NCBI GenBank assembly: GCA_964059195.1
Contig: CAXKWD010000002.1
Span: 154,025,042-154,089,041, forward strand
Length of the DNA: 64,000 nucleotides
DNA from: Ectobius pallidus
Taxonomy: Eukaryota; Arthropoda; Insecta; Blattodea; Ectobiidae
Reading direction: 5' to 3'
The notes under the pieces were generated by a model. The model was not told the origin of the DNA and ran no database searches. It saw nothing but the letters and a program-made list of their open reading frames with translations. Below, in pieces: positions 32,323 to 43,672 of this stretch. Within the stretch, counting starts at the first letter, position 1, and each line of letters starts with the position of its first letter. The position numbers and the translations under genes are program-made.

Positions 32323-33416
32323 TTAAAAAGAAGAAGACATAGGGGTCCGGGAGTTTGGAGTCTTGCTACTGTTGGAGGTTTCTTGTGTTGAATCTCGATA
32401 CAGCTTCAGGGATGGAGCCCAGGCATCGCTGAGGAAGAGTCCACCTTCTCTGTTGAAATTGTTGGGATGAGACCTTATTTCTATTGCTTCTTTTATGACA
32501 CGGTCCCAATAAGCTGTAGAGCTGTGCATGATTGTGGTTTTGTCGAACATGATTCTATGGTCATTTTCTATGGCGTGTTGTGCCACAGCGGATTTATCTG
32601 GGTAGAATAGCCTCATGTTGTGTTGGTGTTCCTGCAATCTCTCCTGGACCGTCCTTCCGGTTTGGCCAATGTAGACGCTGCCACATTCGCAGGGGATCTT
32701 ATAGACTCCTGAAGTTCGTAGGCCTCGATGGTCTTTCACTGGCCGTAGAAATTGTTGAATTTTAGTGGGAGGCATTTGTATAGTCTTTAAGTTCTTCTTT
32801 TTTAGGATTCTGCTAATCTTGTTGGACAGGTTGCCGCAGTGTGGGATGAATGCTTTCCTTGGGGTGCTGGTGGAGTCAGGTTGGGTGCTGGTTTTCTTGG
32901 CAGTGACGTGATGAAGGACCTTGCTGATTTCTTGGCGGCTATAGTTGTTCTGCTGTAGAGTAGTAAATAAATGATCAATTTCTCTTTGCAAGTTGTCAGA
33001 ATCAGATATGCTTGTGGCTCGGTGCAGAAGGCTGGACAGGACAGAACGTTTCTGTGAGGGGTGGTGGTGGCTATTGGCGTTCAGATAAAGGTCAGTGTGC
33101 GTGGGTTTTCTATAAACTTCATGTCCCAGAGTGCCGTCCTGTTTTTTGTATATAGAGATATCCAGGAATGGAAGGCGGCCGCCCTTCTCCTGCTCCATGG
33201 TGAATTGGATATTCTGATGAATACTATTAAGATGTTGTAGAAACTCCATTAGACGTTCTTGTCCATGTGACCAGACCATGAAAGTGTCGTCTACGTATCT
33301 ATAGAAATGTGTGGGTTGGAGTGTAGCTGATTCTAGGGCTTTGTGTTCGAAGTCTTGCATGAAGAAGTTGGCCACTGCTAGTGATAGGGGAGAGCCCATG
33401 GCTACGCCGTCCGTCT
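32323..33416 (-). pseudogene. Penelope-like RT/GIY-YIG protein, 5'-truncated
   Basis: The frame starts inside the RT at QTDGVAMGSPLSLAVANFFM and includes the catalytic FYRYVDDTFMVW and GRLPFLDISIYKK. It then has a linker with HYR-type motifs and the GIY-YIG endonuclease (GVYKIPCECGSVYIGQTGRT, then RLQEHQ). The stop is at 32323. The upstream part of the open frame (33417-33576) is antisense reading of the inverted arm and not protein. The N-terminal half of the RT is absent, so it is not functional. Confidence 0.85.
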
Positions 33417-33833
33417 GTGAAAGACCATCGAGGCCTACGAACTTCAGGAGTCTATAAGATCCCCTGTGAATGTGGCAGCGTCTACATTGGGCAAACCGGA
33501 AGGACGGTCCAGGAGAGATTGCAGGAACACCAACGCAACATGAGGCTATTCTACCCAGATAAATCCGCTGTGGCACAACACGCCATAGAAAATGACCATA
33601 GAATCATGTTCGACGAAACCACAATCATGCACAGCTCTACAGCTTATTGGGACCGTGTCATAAAAGAAGCAATAGAAATAAGGTCTCATCCCAACAATTT
33701 CAACAGAGAAGGTGGACTCTTCCTCAGCAACCCCTGGGCTCCATCCCTGAAGCTGTATCGAGATTCAACACAAGAAACCTCCAACAGTAGCAAGACTCCA
33801 AACTCCCGGACCCCCATGTCTTCTTCTTTTTAA
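33417..33833 (+). pseudogene. Penelope GIY-YIG domain, inverted copy
   Basis: It repeats the C-terminal 140 residues of the minus-strand protein with few changes (GVYKIPCECGSVYIGQTGRT, AIENDHRIMFDETTIMHSS). It begins at VKDHRGLRTSG, directly at the palindrome centre. It has no RT and no own start. Confidence 0.85.
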
Positions 33834-34091
33834 TCATTGGCCCTGACTTGGACCGATTATTTCTATTCACGATTATCCCCCTAAACCACTCTGCTCTGAC
33901 TCACATTATTAATCTTTATTTTTCTCCCATTGGTCCTGATATGGACCGATTGCTTCTTCAATGTTTTTACTATAAAGAAAATTCCCGCATTCTGATTGGC
34001 CGATACACGCCAACCCTATTCCTCCAATCACAGAATTTCTTTTTTCACTCCAAACATATAACTTAAGCTCTCTCCACCCACTTTTCTACAC

Positions 34092-34142
34092 TCATTTCCC
34101 TGAGGAAGGCCGCAGAGATGTCAGCGACCGAAAGCTTGGATA
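34092..34142 (+). ncRNA. hammerhead-like core, Penelope element 1
   Basis: CTGAGGA (34100-34106), stem II GGCCGC/GCGACC with one mismatch, then CGAAAGC (from 34129). The inverted copy is at about 29040-29090. The order fits the hammerhead core; stems I and III were not demonstrated. Confidence 0.4.
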
Positions 34143-34216
34143 CAATATATCCTTTTACTCGGCTTATAGCACGTGAAACCATCATTAGTAATCAACTCCG
34201 AGAAAGCCTCAAGTCT

Positions 34217-34678
34217 TACGGGAATGAGTTAGCGGATCAACTGGCAAAAGCAGCAGCTCGAAACGAAGATATCCAAGAGATATACAAAAAGGTGCCTAAA
34301 AGTGTAGTGAAAAACATGGTGCAGGAAGATAGTGTGAATGATAGACAAAGGGTTTGGTCAACGAGCAAGAACGGTAGAATCACAAATTCCTTTTTCCCTA
34401 TAGTTAAAGATAGGTTATCATTAGACATCAAACTTACAGGTGCTATAACAACATTCCTTACGGGGCATGGAAAGGTAAATGAATATTTTCACAAATTTAA
34501 AATGTCAAATAACCCGAACTGTTCCTGGAACAAAGACATACAGACAGTAAATCATCTTATATGGGATTGTGAATTATTAGAAGAAAAAAGACGGGTTTTG
34601 AGGTTAGATGTAATAATAAGTGGTGGAAAGTGGCCAATTACAAACAATGAACTGGTCAAAAACATTTCAATAGTTTGA
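34217..34678 (+). pseudogene. LINE RNase H end and C-terminal region
   Basis: It resumes the LINE frame after the Penelope element: YGNELADQLAKAAARNED carries the last RNase H aspartate. Then GAITTFLTGHGKVNEYFHKF and the zinc-finger-like CSWNKDIQTVNHLIWDC follow, the C-terminal motif of I and Jockey-group LINEs. Stop at 34676-34678. The open frame begins earlier (34118), but that part is Penelope sequence. Confidence 0.8.
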
Positions 34679-34988
34679 TTAGATTTATAAGAGCAATAGA
34701 TTTGGACATGATATAGATTTTAAGCATTTAGAAGGTAAAGATAGTTATAATTAACACACATAAGAATCAGGTAAGTTAGGCGATCGATAAAATTTAGAAT
34801 ACACAGTGATAAGTTAGTTGAATCGGCATGTAATATTACATAAAATAATCAGGCATGCGTTGATAACATTAAAAAAAGAATACACACACACATGAGATAC
34901 TGTCAAGATGGCTTACGAGAAGAGTCAGGATATCTAGAATGCTCTGAATCATATTGTGAGAACTACTGAGTTAAGTGGTAAGCTAATA

Positions 34989-35897
34989 TGAAGGGGGACC
35001 TAAAAATAACCGGAACCGAACTGTTGGATGTGCATGCTTTCTAGTTACGAGCTCTGCTGTTAGGTGATGTTATTTTGGGGTCTCCCGCGACCATTAGTGA
35101 GCTGGTGTGAGTCTGAGTTAAGTGGCTTGGTTGTGGTGCACTGTTGTGTGCATTCGTGTTTCAACCCGTTGGCGATTAGTGGGATGGCCGACCACAAGGA
35201 ACAAAGAGTGTGTGTGAAATTTTGTTGTCTGTTAGGGAAAACTGCAGCCAAGACTGTTGAGATGCTTCTGCACTTCACTCTTCAAGTCGCGGCAAACATT
35301 CACGTGGTTTTCTCTTTGGTCATCTCTGAGCAAGCGAGGAACAAATTTTGCAGACACCCATTTCATGTTCAAACCTTTGGTTAAAATTCGCTGGACCGTG
35401 CTCCATGACACATTCGTTTCCTCATAAATTTGGTCAATGATCTTTTGATGATCTTCATCAATTACACGTTTGATTTTGGCAATGTTTTAGTCATTTCTTC
35501 CTTTCAAAGGACGCCCGGGGCGTGGCATGTCTTCAGTTGACATGTTGCCAGATTTGAAACGGGAAAACCACTCGTAGACCTGTGATTTCCCCAATGCATC
35601 ATCATGAAAGGCTTCCCTAAGTATTCCAACGGTCTCGGCTGCAGTTTTCCCTAACAGAAAACAAAATTTCGCACACACTCTTTGATCCTTGTTGTCGGCC
35701 ATCCCACTAATCGCCAATGGGTTGAAACACAAACGCACACAACAGTGCACCACAACCAAGCCACTTAACTCAGACTCACACCAGCTCACTAATGGTCGCG
35801 GGAGACGCCCAAATAACATCACCTAACAGCACAACTCGTAACTAGAAAGCATGCGCAAGCAACAGTTTGGTTCTGGTTATTTTTGGGTCCTCCATCG
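34989..35897. mobile_element. palindromic mariner derivative (909 bp)
   Basis: Inverted ends share GGACCYAAAAATAACC and are flanked by TA (34987-34988, 35898-35899). Both ends are 5' ends: the first part of the gene occurs on the plus strand (to about 35278) and, longer, on the minus strand. The 3' half of the element is absent. Confidence 0.85.
35280..35702 (-). pseudogene. mariner transposase, N-terminal part
   Basis: It begins MADNKDQRVCAKFCFLLGKT, the first helix-turn-helix, then ALGKSQVYEWFSRFKSG and PRPGRP, as in mariner. RND is followed by a TAA (GAA to TAA at the expected glutamate, 35487-35489). The frame then continues in register with VSWSTVQRILTKGLNMKWV. It ends where the inverted 5' arm begins, before any DDE residue. 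Confidence 0.85.
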
Positions 35898-36330
35898 TAT
35901 TAAGAAAGAGTTGAAAAAAGCAATTCTGGAGACTGTAAGTACTTTCCAAAACCTGTTTGTTAGCATGAGTAATGACTTGGATGAGAAAAATAAGTAGATT
36001 GGGTCACTTGAGAAAGAAATTAAAGAGGCAAACATGGAAGTTGTGGAGTGCAGGAGAATGGCTGTGGTAGGATAGGGGGCACCATCTTTTAGGACTGAGC
36101 AGGAACTAACATGATCTAGCAGGAATGGGAAGGACCTGACATCTGGTGATAATATGCAGAGGACCTACTTGGAAGTGGTGGGGGGAGACAAGAAAGAAAG
36201 GCATGGTGAAGGATGGTGAAATCTAAAACAAACCTTCCACCGAACGCCATAAAGGATGTAATCAAATCCAACATAAATCCCACTGAAATGAGAGTAGGAA
36301 TTTGTTCCCTTAAGCTATGTTCACACTGTT

Positions 36331-36905
36331 GCAAGAATATGTGTCCGGGTACATGTATAGCAACCTATTTGCCACAAGTCGTAAACCTATTGAACATATT
36401 CCTAGTTCCCAGACACAAACAGTGAATAAAATGTACCAGAAACAAGGTTTTGCCACAAGTTCTTGTTTATGCTCTGAAAGCGAAAACACTGAACAGATCC
36501 CAGCAAGAATGCTCTTTGCGCATGTGCTGTATTCATGTTTCTTGTGACAGCTGACTCTGTGGTTATGATCAATCATACGTTCATGCTGTTTTATTTTACG
36601 AAATCGCCGATATTTTGCTATGGAGTGTTCTAAACAGAACATAAGTCGATGTAGAAGTATTCTCCCTCACATTCATAATCCCTTTGCAGAAAATTTGAAT
36701 TTAAGCCTAAGTTATAGGCACACTTCTTCCTTGAAGAGATTCTATGTTTAATGTGAAGTAATCAAGATAACATCTACATGTGGTTACTGAAAAAAATTGA
36801 TGAAATAGAAGAGATATTAGAACAGCATCAGAATTGAATTAGGCCTAGGCAGGATTCATGGCAGATAATGTGTCTGTAAATCTTGAAGCATATTTTCTAT
36901 GAAGA
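36331..36905. other. no gene recognised
   Basis: AT-rich sequence with short ORFs on both strands overlapping at 36310-36640; none has a recognisable motif. Confidence 0.4.
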
Positions 36906-37200
36906 ATAGAATAGAATAGAATTTATTTAGTCCTTCCAAACATGTTCATATTATAGGACGCGTCCAAATATTTACAAACATTATATATAATACATATTTA
37001 CATATTATATATAATACATATTTACACATTATACTCAATACAATACAATACATATAAAGTTAACATTAATGATGTGTTAGATACAAAAGTAACACTATTG
37101 GGTTTACAATTTTACTGTAATGTCTTAAAGTTATGGGTGTTGTCCTTGGTGCTAGTGAACTTGGCAGCACGCGTCAATATGTTGAGAGCCATTCATCCTC
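36906..37200 (-). repeat. 3' end of a minus-strand LINE
   Basis: TAGAA repeats (36906-36920) mark a LINE tail on the minus strand. The TTTATTTAGTCCTTCC and TATATAATACATATTTACA repeats are typical AT-rich 3' UTR. No RT coding remains. Confidence 0.4.
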
Positions 37201-37408
37201 CAGGTTACCTGAAACAGAAAGAAAAGAGGGCAGTATCTACGGAAAAGAGTTGTTTAGAATTTAGAATTTTCTTTCCAACATCTATTTTATAGGCTTATTT
37301 TCCAATCTTTTTTCTTCCCTTATAATTTAAACTGCTTTTTAAAAAAAAAAAAAATGTTATTCTGTAGGTTATTAGATGCTGTACTACCTCCTTATATGCA
37401 TATCCTAG

Positions 37409-39746
37409 GGGCGGAATTCTGGAATCCTCCTTTCAAGCTCCTTCACTTAAAATGGGCCTTCAATCCTCCTTACATAGCCATTCGTACTCTGGAACCTTCC
37501 TTGTTTCGCTTTAGGATGGATGGCTCCTTAAAGGTGAAAGGGGGCCTGTGATGTCCCTTAAGAAGCACCTTTTCTTATTCTCGAACCTCCCTGTTAGTTT
37601 AAAGGAGGAAGTAAGAGAGTTTCCTTATCTTAAATACTGAAGGAAGCCGAGTGGTCGCCTTTTTCCATCCTCTATAGTTTTCAGACGTCAGTTTTCTCAG
37701 TTCTGTGATATCAGATGGTGGATTTATTGAGTTTATGCAACTTATATCAAATTTCAGATTATACTACAGCAACGTAGGTTAACGATAATGTTACGAAATA
37801 ATTATTATATTATCTAGAAGTTTTAAATAAAAATATGACTACATAGGTACGATACAAACAAATTAAACTCATTATTATGGGCAAAAAAAGACGTGAATTT
37901 CAAAATAACAGTCCATTGTGAGCAGAATATCTATTAAAATAAGCTCCATAAATAAATATTTTTGGAAAAGAGTAGCGTACTGTACGTAGTTCATTATTGT
38001 CTATTTGTAAACAATTTAAGATTGGATATAGTATAAAGTGATCAATGTCACGATAAATGGCATTGAAGTGTGGATATAAAATACGTAAATTAGGCTCATA
38101 CATAGGCGCCGACTTAAGATTTTATCATGTAAGGCCTATGTATAGCTACTGAAAATCCAGTTCTTGCCCCCCCCAGAAATATTTCCAAGTCAGCGCCTCT
38201 GGGCCCATAAACATAACTCTTACATATCCATATAACAAAGGAAAGGAGTACTGTCTAATTAACCTTAAAGAATACAAATATATTTTTTTGAAAGCCAACT
38301 ATTTGGCCTGTATCTGTTTAATTGCACGTATGTTTGATCTCAATACTCATGACAAAACAAAGAGGAACATAATAATAATAATAATGATAATAAATATAGA
38401 AATAATAGCAATAGAGCTAACAATGACAATACCATTAAGAATAATTATAGTAGTAGTAGGCTAATAATAATGCAATATACATATCATAATATAATAAAAA
38501 TAATAATATAATAAAAATATAATATAATACAAATATAATAATAGGCCTTTAATATAAATATAATAATATAATACAAATATAATAATAGACCTATAATAAA
38601 AATATAATAATATAATAATAGTACTAATAATAATAATAACAATATTAATCAAGAGTACCGGTAATAGATGCAGCTGCAATATTATAAAAATGATAGACAC
38701 GTTTTTTATATCATAGACTACACAGTCTTTATGTTCTCAATAAAATAGTACAGTATGCCAATAAAAAGAGGATAGTTCCACCAAGCGGTACGCAGTTTTG
38801 TTCTGAGTATAGGCCTATGCTCTTTTAACTTTAAAGCAAGTTTCTGTTCATGAAATAACATTTATAGGCTTATGTTACCATTCTTTAGGCCTGATGTTAC
38901 AGGTTAATGTAAGAAAATGCACAAGTCAATGAATTCCCAGTATTTTTTAATTTTTTTATTATTATTATTATTTTTTAAGAAGAATATAATACTTATTTAA
39001 GCCCATTGATAAAATAGAACACAAGAATGGAATCTGCACAATTTCACATAAATAAAAAAAAAGTCGCTTTGGGGTGGATTTGAACGTGAGACCTCTTCAT
39101 CACTAGACACGCACGTTACCCCGAGACCAAGAACACACTGTAAGAGGAGTTGTCCATACCGGTTAGCAAAGGAGCCTACCGCATCAGTGGCTCATAGAAT
39201 AAAAAAAAAACACTTACCGTATTTCGACATTGGACTTTACTTCGGAGCCCTGCTAATTTTCTTATGCTACATTATTGTATTATTTCATTCATTGGTACCA
39301 TAATACGCTGAATATTCTTGTGATAAATGCGGATGTGTGCCTCGCTGCAGCCCCGTACAGCGGAATAAAGACTCTGGTTACTACCAACCAATGAATATTC
39401 TCAGAGCTTCATGTTGTTATTTATTAAGAGGTCAGGAATTACTAATCTGACATAAAATGAAGTAAAATTCAATTCTATAATTTAATTGTCATCAATTTTC
39501 ATAAAATAAATAGTCATTATACAACAGCATTTAATGTATAATCGAACATATGGGAACATTTGTTTCCATGCAGATGCCACCTGCCCATGGCAACTGAAGG
39601 AGGCTTTATAAACTGTCCTTCATTAAGGACGCTATAAGAAAGAACCGAGAATTTGATTTTGCATTTGAAGAAGGTGCCTTCTTTTTACCCTCCTTTACTA
39701 AGGAAGGTTTCAGGAGGAGTTGAAGGCTTGTTCCAGAATTCCGCCC
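37409..39746. mobile_element. Harbinger-like non-autonomous element (2.3 kb)
   Basis: Inverted ends GGGCGGAATTCTGGAA (37409) and TTCCAGAATTCCGCCC (39746) are flanked by TAG. The subterminal regions are also inverted (CCTCCTTTCAAGC against GCTTGTTCC.., CCTTC/GAAGG-rich). There is no transposase. Inside are ATAATA-rich repeats (38370-38690) and a reverse tRNA-like relic near 39065-39135 (GGTCTCACGTTCAAATCC on the minus strand). Confidence 0.75.
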
Positions 39747-41526
39747 TAGGCCTGTAAAGAAAGAAATTCGGGCACTGAGTAAAAGCAATGTGTCTGCAGG
39801 AAGGACTTTAGGCTTTTTAAAAATACTTTACTGTTTTCTATAGACTTGATAGTTATAGGTAGTTTATTAAATAACTTAATACCGGAATTGTAAATATTTG
39901 ACTTCCCAATATTTGTTCTACTGTATTGGACATGTAGGTCATTCTGTTGTCTTGTTTGATAATTATGAATGTTATTGTTCATTAACAAATTTTGTCCATT
40001 TAGTTTAATAGTTGTGGAGTTTAGTTTAATAGATCTCTACAGGATGTTTGTTGGTTTACTCCACAAATTATTCTCACCACCTTTTTTTGGATTTTAAAGG
40101 CTTTTTCGACTTCTGGAGAAGGATCCCAGAAAATGACTCCGTACCTCATGTGACTATGGAAATAAGCAAAGTATGAGCTTCTAAGTGCATGTGCACTTGT
40201 GACATTTTTTAAAGTTTTTAACATATAGCAGCCTGTACTCAATTTATTGGTTAGTGCCTCAATATGCGTTTTCCACTTTAGCTCTTCGTTTATATGTATG
40301 CCTAGAAATTTTGTGTCATTTTGGTATTGAATTATTTTGTTATCTAATTCCACTTGAGGCTTCCTAATATGTTGATTTTTCGTTGTGTAGAAGTTCATGG
40401 CTACTGTCTTTTCTGCATTCATCAAAAGTTTATTTGCTTCAAACCAAGAAAATATTTTTGTTAAGCTGGAATCTAGTTTTTGAGAAAGATCTATTTCGTT
40501 TGTTCCATTTATCAGAAGATTTGTGTCATCGGCAAAAAGTACAACTTCTGCTTCTTCAATATTCAAGGGGAGATCATTTACGTATAGCAAGAATAGAAGT
40601 GGCCCCAGAATGGAACCCTGAGGTACCCCTTGTGTTAGTACTCTACTGGTGGATTTAGTCCTTTCAAGGGTTAGATTACTTTTTTCTAAATTGGTTATCT
40701 CGACTATTTGAGTTCTTTGGGAAAGGTACGATTTGAACCATGAGTTGGCCACTCCCCTAATACCATATATGTATAATTTTTTAAGTAAGATATCATGATT
40801 TATAACGTCATAGGCTTTAGTAAGATCAAGGAACAACCCTACTGTACTCTCTTTCTTTTCTAATGAATTTTGGACAGTTTGTGACAGAGATTGAATTGCT
40901 GATTCTGTGGATCTATTCTTTCTGAAACCATGTTGTTTATCTGTGAAGATTTCATTTTTATCTAAGAATGTAATGACTCTACTATACATAAGTTTTTCCA
41001 GAATTTTTGAAAAAACTGAAGATATGGATATCGGTCTATAGTTTTGTATGTCGCTTTTATCCCCCTTTTTATATAATGGCTTAACTTTTGCTGTTTTTAA
41101 TTTTTCTGGGAATATCCCACTCTGAAAGGAGACATTAAAAATATGTGTTAAAGGTGCTGTTATGTAATCTATACATTCTTTCAATACCGAGATTGGTACT
41201 TCATCTACTCCAGTCGACGCCTTATTATTTAATGTGTTAATTATATTCTTTATCTCAACTTCACTTACTGGTAGTATGAATAATGATTCACTGCAGCTGC
41301 TAATTTTTTTATTATAATTATTTTGCCTAGTTGCCTAGTTGGTGGACCATACTGTGTTTGTATTAATGTATTTGCTATTTCTGTAAAATGTAAGTTAAAT
41401 AGTTCAGCAACCTGCCGTGGATGTGTGACTCTATTACCACCATGTAACAATGGTTTCACATCCATATTGAAGGACAGGCTTGATGTGTCTTATAAGTAGT
41501 ATTTAATACTGATCTAGAGCTTCCAT
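39747..41526 (-). mobile_element. CR1-like LINE fragment
   Basis: RT and C-terminal region remain in three frames: 41465-41265 (LFNLHFTEIANTL), 41184-40021 and 39988-39746. It is bounded on the left by the Harbinger-like element and on the right by a hAT MITE. Confidence 0.8.
40021..41184 (-). pseudogene. CR1-like reverse transcriptase, partial
   Basis: 388 open codons cover the RT: NYRPISISSVFSKILEKLMY, TKAYDVINHDILL, GVPQGSILGPLLFLLYVNDL and the catalytic VLFADDTNLL, then DTKFLGIHINEELKW and AYFHSHMRYG. The conserved lysine-rich block KKVVRIICGV follows, then a frameshift near 40010. The final tail HNYQTRQQNDL..IYNSGIKLFNKLP lies at 39746-39988 in another frame. The endonuclease is missing. 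Related to but distinct from the intact LINE at 17040-19979. Confidence 0.85.
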
Positions 41527-43140
41527 CAGTGTCGTAGGAAGGGGGGTATGGGGGGTGCGGGGTGCGGGCCGCCCCGGGTGCCATCACCGGGGGGTGACAA
41601 AATTAAAATGTGTCTTTCTAAGTAAAAGATCGCTCAAGGGAATTTAAAGAAAATAATAATATTATTTAAAACAATTAAATAAGCTTAACAACTTTCTACA
41701 AGTCAACATGCGTATTGAAACTTCTTTTAGTTTTGAATTCTGTCAATAAAGGTAATAAAATGCGGCTGAACTGGCTGCTATGTTGATACGAACAATAATA
41801 TTATGGTTAGGGGAGGGGTGTATATTTCTGTCGTTGCTTGTCTCTGCAGTTTTATTCATTTAAATGAGACTTCAACAATCGGTAATATTTTATATCACTT
41901 AAGCTGCAACCAATTCTACCCGCGGCGGCAGTCATGACTTTGATGAAAATAAACTTCCAATGTGAGTTGACTCCGAAGTCTCCTTCAATCTAGATTTTGA
42001 ACTGGGATGTGCGCATATTTAAGAATAGATTATTAATAATACAGTTTCGTAAAATAGTTACAAAACTTGTTTATGAAATTTATTAGGATCAACCTAAAAA
42101 AATGATGTATAATTCACATAACTTCCTCTGCCCAAATAAAAGTCAGCCTCCCCTTAAAAATAAGAGAAAGTTGTTGCCAATCTTCGTGTCACATCCCCAA
42201 AAGGTACCTAACCCAAATACAAAATTTTGTTTTTGTACGATTTTCCGTTGCGAGGGGCCATATTGCAAAGAGCTCATATTCAGAATGGGTGGTTTATAAC
42301 TACCCTTCAGAGAATTATTTCGAAAAAGTATTTCAAATAAAAGTTTTTGCTCTATAAGCAACCCACGTGCAAATTTTAAAGAAAATCATTAGAGCCGTTT
42401 TCGAGAAAACTTTCTTTTTGTAAAAATAAGGAAAACTTGTCTCCAATCTTCGGTTCACATCTTGAAAGGTATCTGACATAAATACAACAATTTTTCCTTT
42501 TATCAAAATTCATCTTTCCAAAATTCGAGATTTTGCTTGGAAAACAAAATATTAAAAAACCACTCAAAAAATAAAAATTTGCACAATTTCGGGAGTGTAT
42601 TTTGGCCTAGATGTTCGCTTTATTAACGGTAACACCTACAGTCTGTCGCTCACAAAAACAATATATATATCTGTCTGTCTATAACGTACTTTAGATTAAT
42701 AATAATGATAATAATAGCATTTATTGTCATTTAACAGTACAATGTACAATGTACTGCATGCTTGATATGTATGTCTTTCCTTCTAACAAAATTGGCTGAA
42801 TTAGGTTAACTATGTCTTATATGCACCATTGGTAGCACTGGTCACAATATGGTAACTCGAATCGATTCATAGATGGTATACCATGATTTCGGAGCTTAGT
42901 TTTGTTTCTATATAACAAAGTAATTATTACTAATTTTGCATAATCCGTTGAGTTTACAAGTTACATCAGATAAATTAATTGCAGCTGCATCCATCCGTAA
43001 CCTCTTAAACTCTTGTGGGATTACCTTTGACTATCCAAAAAATAACACTTGGAACTGTTCCATCTTTTAATAATTTAAATGGGGAGGGGGTGACAATAAA
43101 TTTTTCACACCGGGTACCACCTAAGCTTGCTACACCACTG
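41527..43140. mobile_element. hAT-type MITE (1.6 kb)
   Basis: Ends CAGTGTCGTAG and CTACACCACTG resemble hAT (Tip100-like CAGTGGCGTAG). Flanks GCTTCCAT and CTTCTCAT are a decayed 8-bp duplication. The left edge has G/C-rich GGGTGCGGGGTGCGGGCC. It carries a copy of the repeat seen at 1710-2330 (42095-42590). Confidence 0.65.
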
Positions 43141-43147
43141 CTTCTCA

Positions 43148-43507
43148 TTTACATCGAGGCAGTCTTTTTTGGACTGAGAGTCTCTTGCTTGCCTTTTCTG
43201 TGACTTCTGTCACATGATGTTTCCATGTTAGTTTTTGGTCAAAGGTTATTCCTAGGTATTTTGAACTTTTGGTTTGAGTTATATTTTTGTTCTGTAGCTT
43301 GATGTTTATTACTGGTAGGTGATGACTTAGAGTAAAGATTTGACATTTCATTTTGTCAACATTGTTCTGCATGTCATTTTCTTGGCACCATTCATCTAAT
43401 TTGTTCAGTGCATAATTCATTTGGTTAGAAAGTTGTTCATGGTTATTGTTATTTGTTGAGGTCCAAATAACCAAGTCATCTGCAAATAGTGCTGATTTAA
43501 TAGACAA
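43148..43507 (-). pseudogene. LINE reverse transcriptase fragment (Jockey-type)
   Basis: Open frame with ALFADDLVIWTS (catalytic ADD), then CQIFTLSHH and KSSKYLGITFDQKLTWKHHV, ending abnormally at KRLPRCK beside the hAT MITE. It is a different family from the CR1-like fragment at 40 kb. It is truncated upstream by Penelope element 2. Confidence 0.75.
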
Positions 43508-43672
43508 TAGACGAAATTGTAAAATTGTAAAAAATTACAAAGAAGTTATTAAAAACCGTGGCACAACTGAATAATAAGATTAAAACTTTAAAACACTTAA
43601 GCACCACTTACGTCAAACATAAAATTAGTAGGACATGTTTCGGGAGACCTTCTCCCATCCTCGGCTACTGGT

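Larger units (their letters stand above)
28989..34216 (-). mobile_element. Penelope-like element 1, head-to-head, containing a LINE
   Basis: It is flanked by a 15-bp duplication TACGGGAATGAGTTA (28974-28988, 34217-34231) inside the LINE RNase H gene. The left arm (28989-29100 plus 32068 onward) and the right arm (33417-34190) are inverted copies of the 3' part, including GIY-YIG coding. The 5' part of the RT is missing, so two 3' halves meet at 33416/33417. This inverted, truncated structure is usual for Penelope insertions. Confidence 0.85.
25582..34800 (+). mobile_element. I-type LINE with RNase H, interrupted by three nested elements
   Basis: The coding relics 25582-25796, 27583-28988 and 34217-34678 form one ORF2 in order. 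The first insertion is a hAT MITE (8-bp duplication). The second is a Penelope element (15-bp duplication), which holds a Jockey-type LINE (11-bp duplication). The first piece reads VIKPGKENSED..FRPITLLN with a nonsense codon. The 3' UTR continues to about 34800. Confidence 0.8.
34903..36330 (+). pseudogene. LINE ORF1 relic, split by a mariner
   Basis: It starts MAYEKSQD, then a stop, NALNHIVRTTELSGK up to 34986, then resumes after the mariner at about 35900: KKELKKAILETVSTFQNLF, later KTNLPPNAIKDVIKSNINP and MRVGI. The last block resembles the conserved ORF1 region of I/Jockey-group LINEs. Several stops and frameshifts. It may be a second LINE lying downstream of the RNase H-bearing one. Confidence 0.5.

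Noticed and set aside
33417..33576. N-terminal extension of the Penelope protein (MPQRIYLGRI..)
   Set aside because: It is antisense reading of the inverted GIY-YIG copy; the same peptide appears at 32765 for the same reason.
38370..38700. ORF of 79 codons rich in Ile/Tyr/Leu that could be a membrane protein
   Set aside because: It is a translation of ATAATA repeats inside a Harbinger-like MITE.
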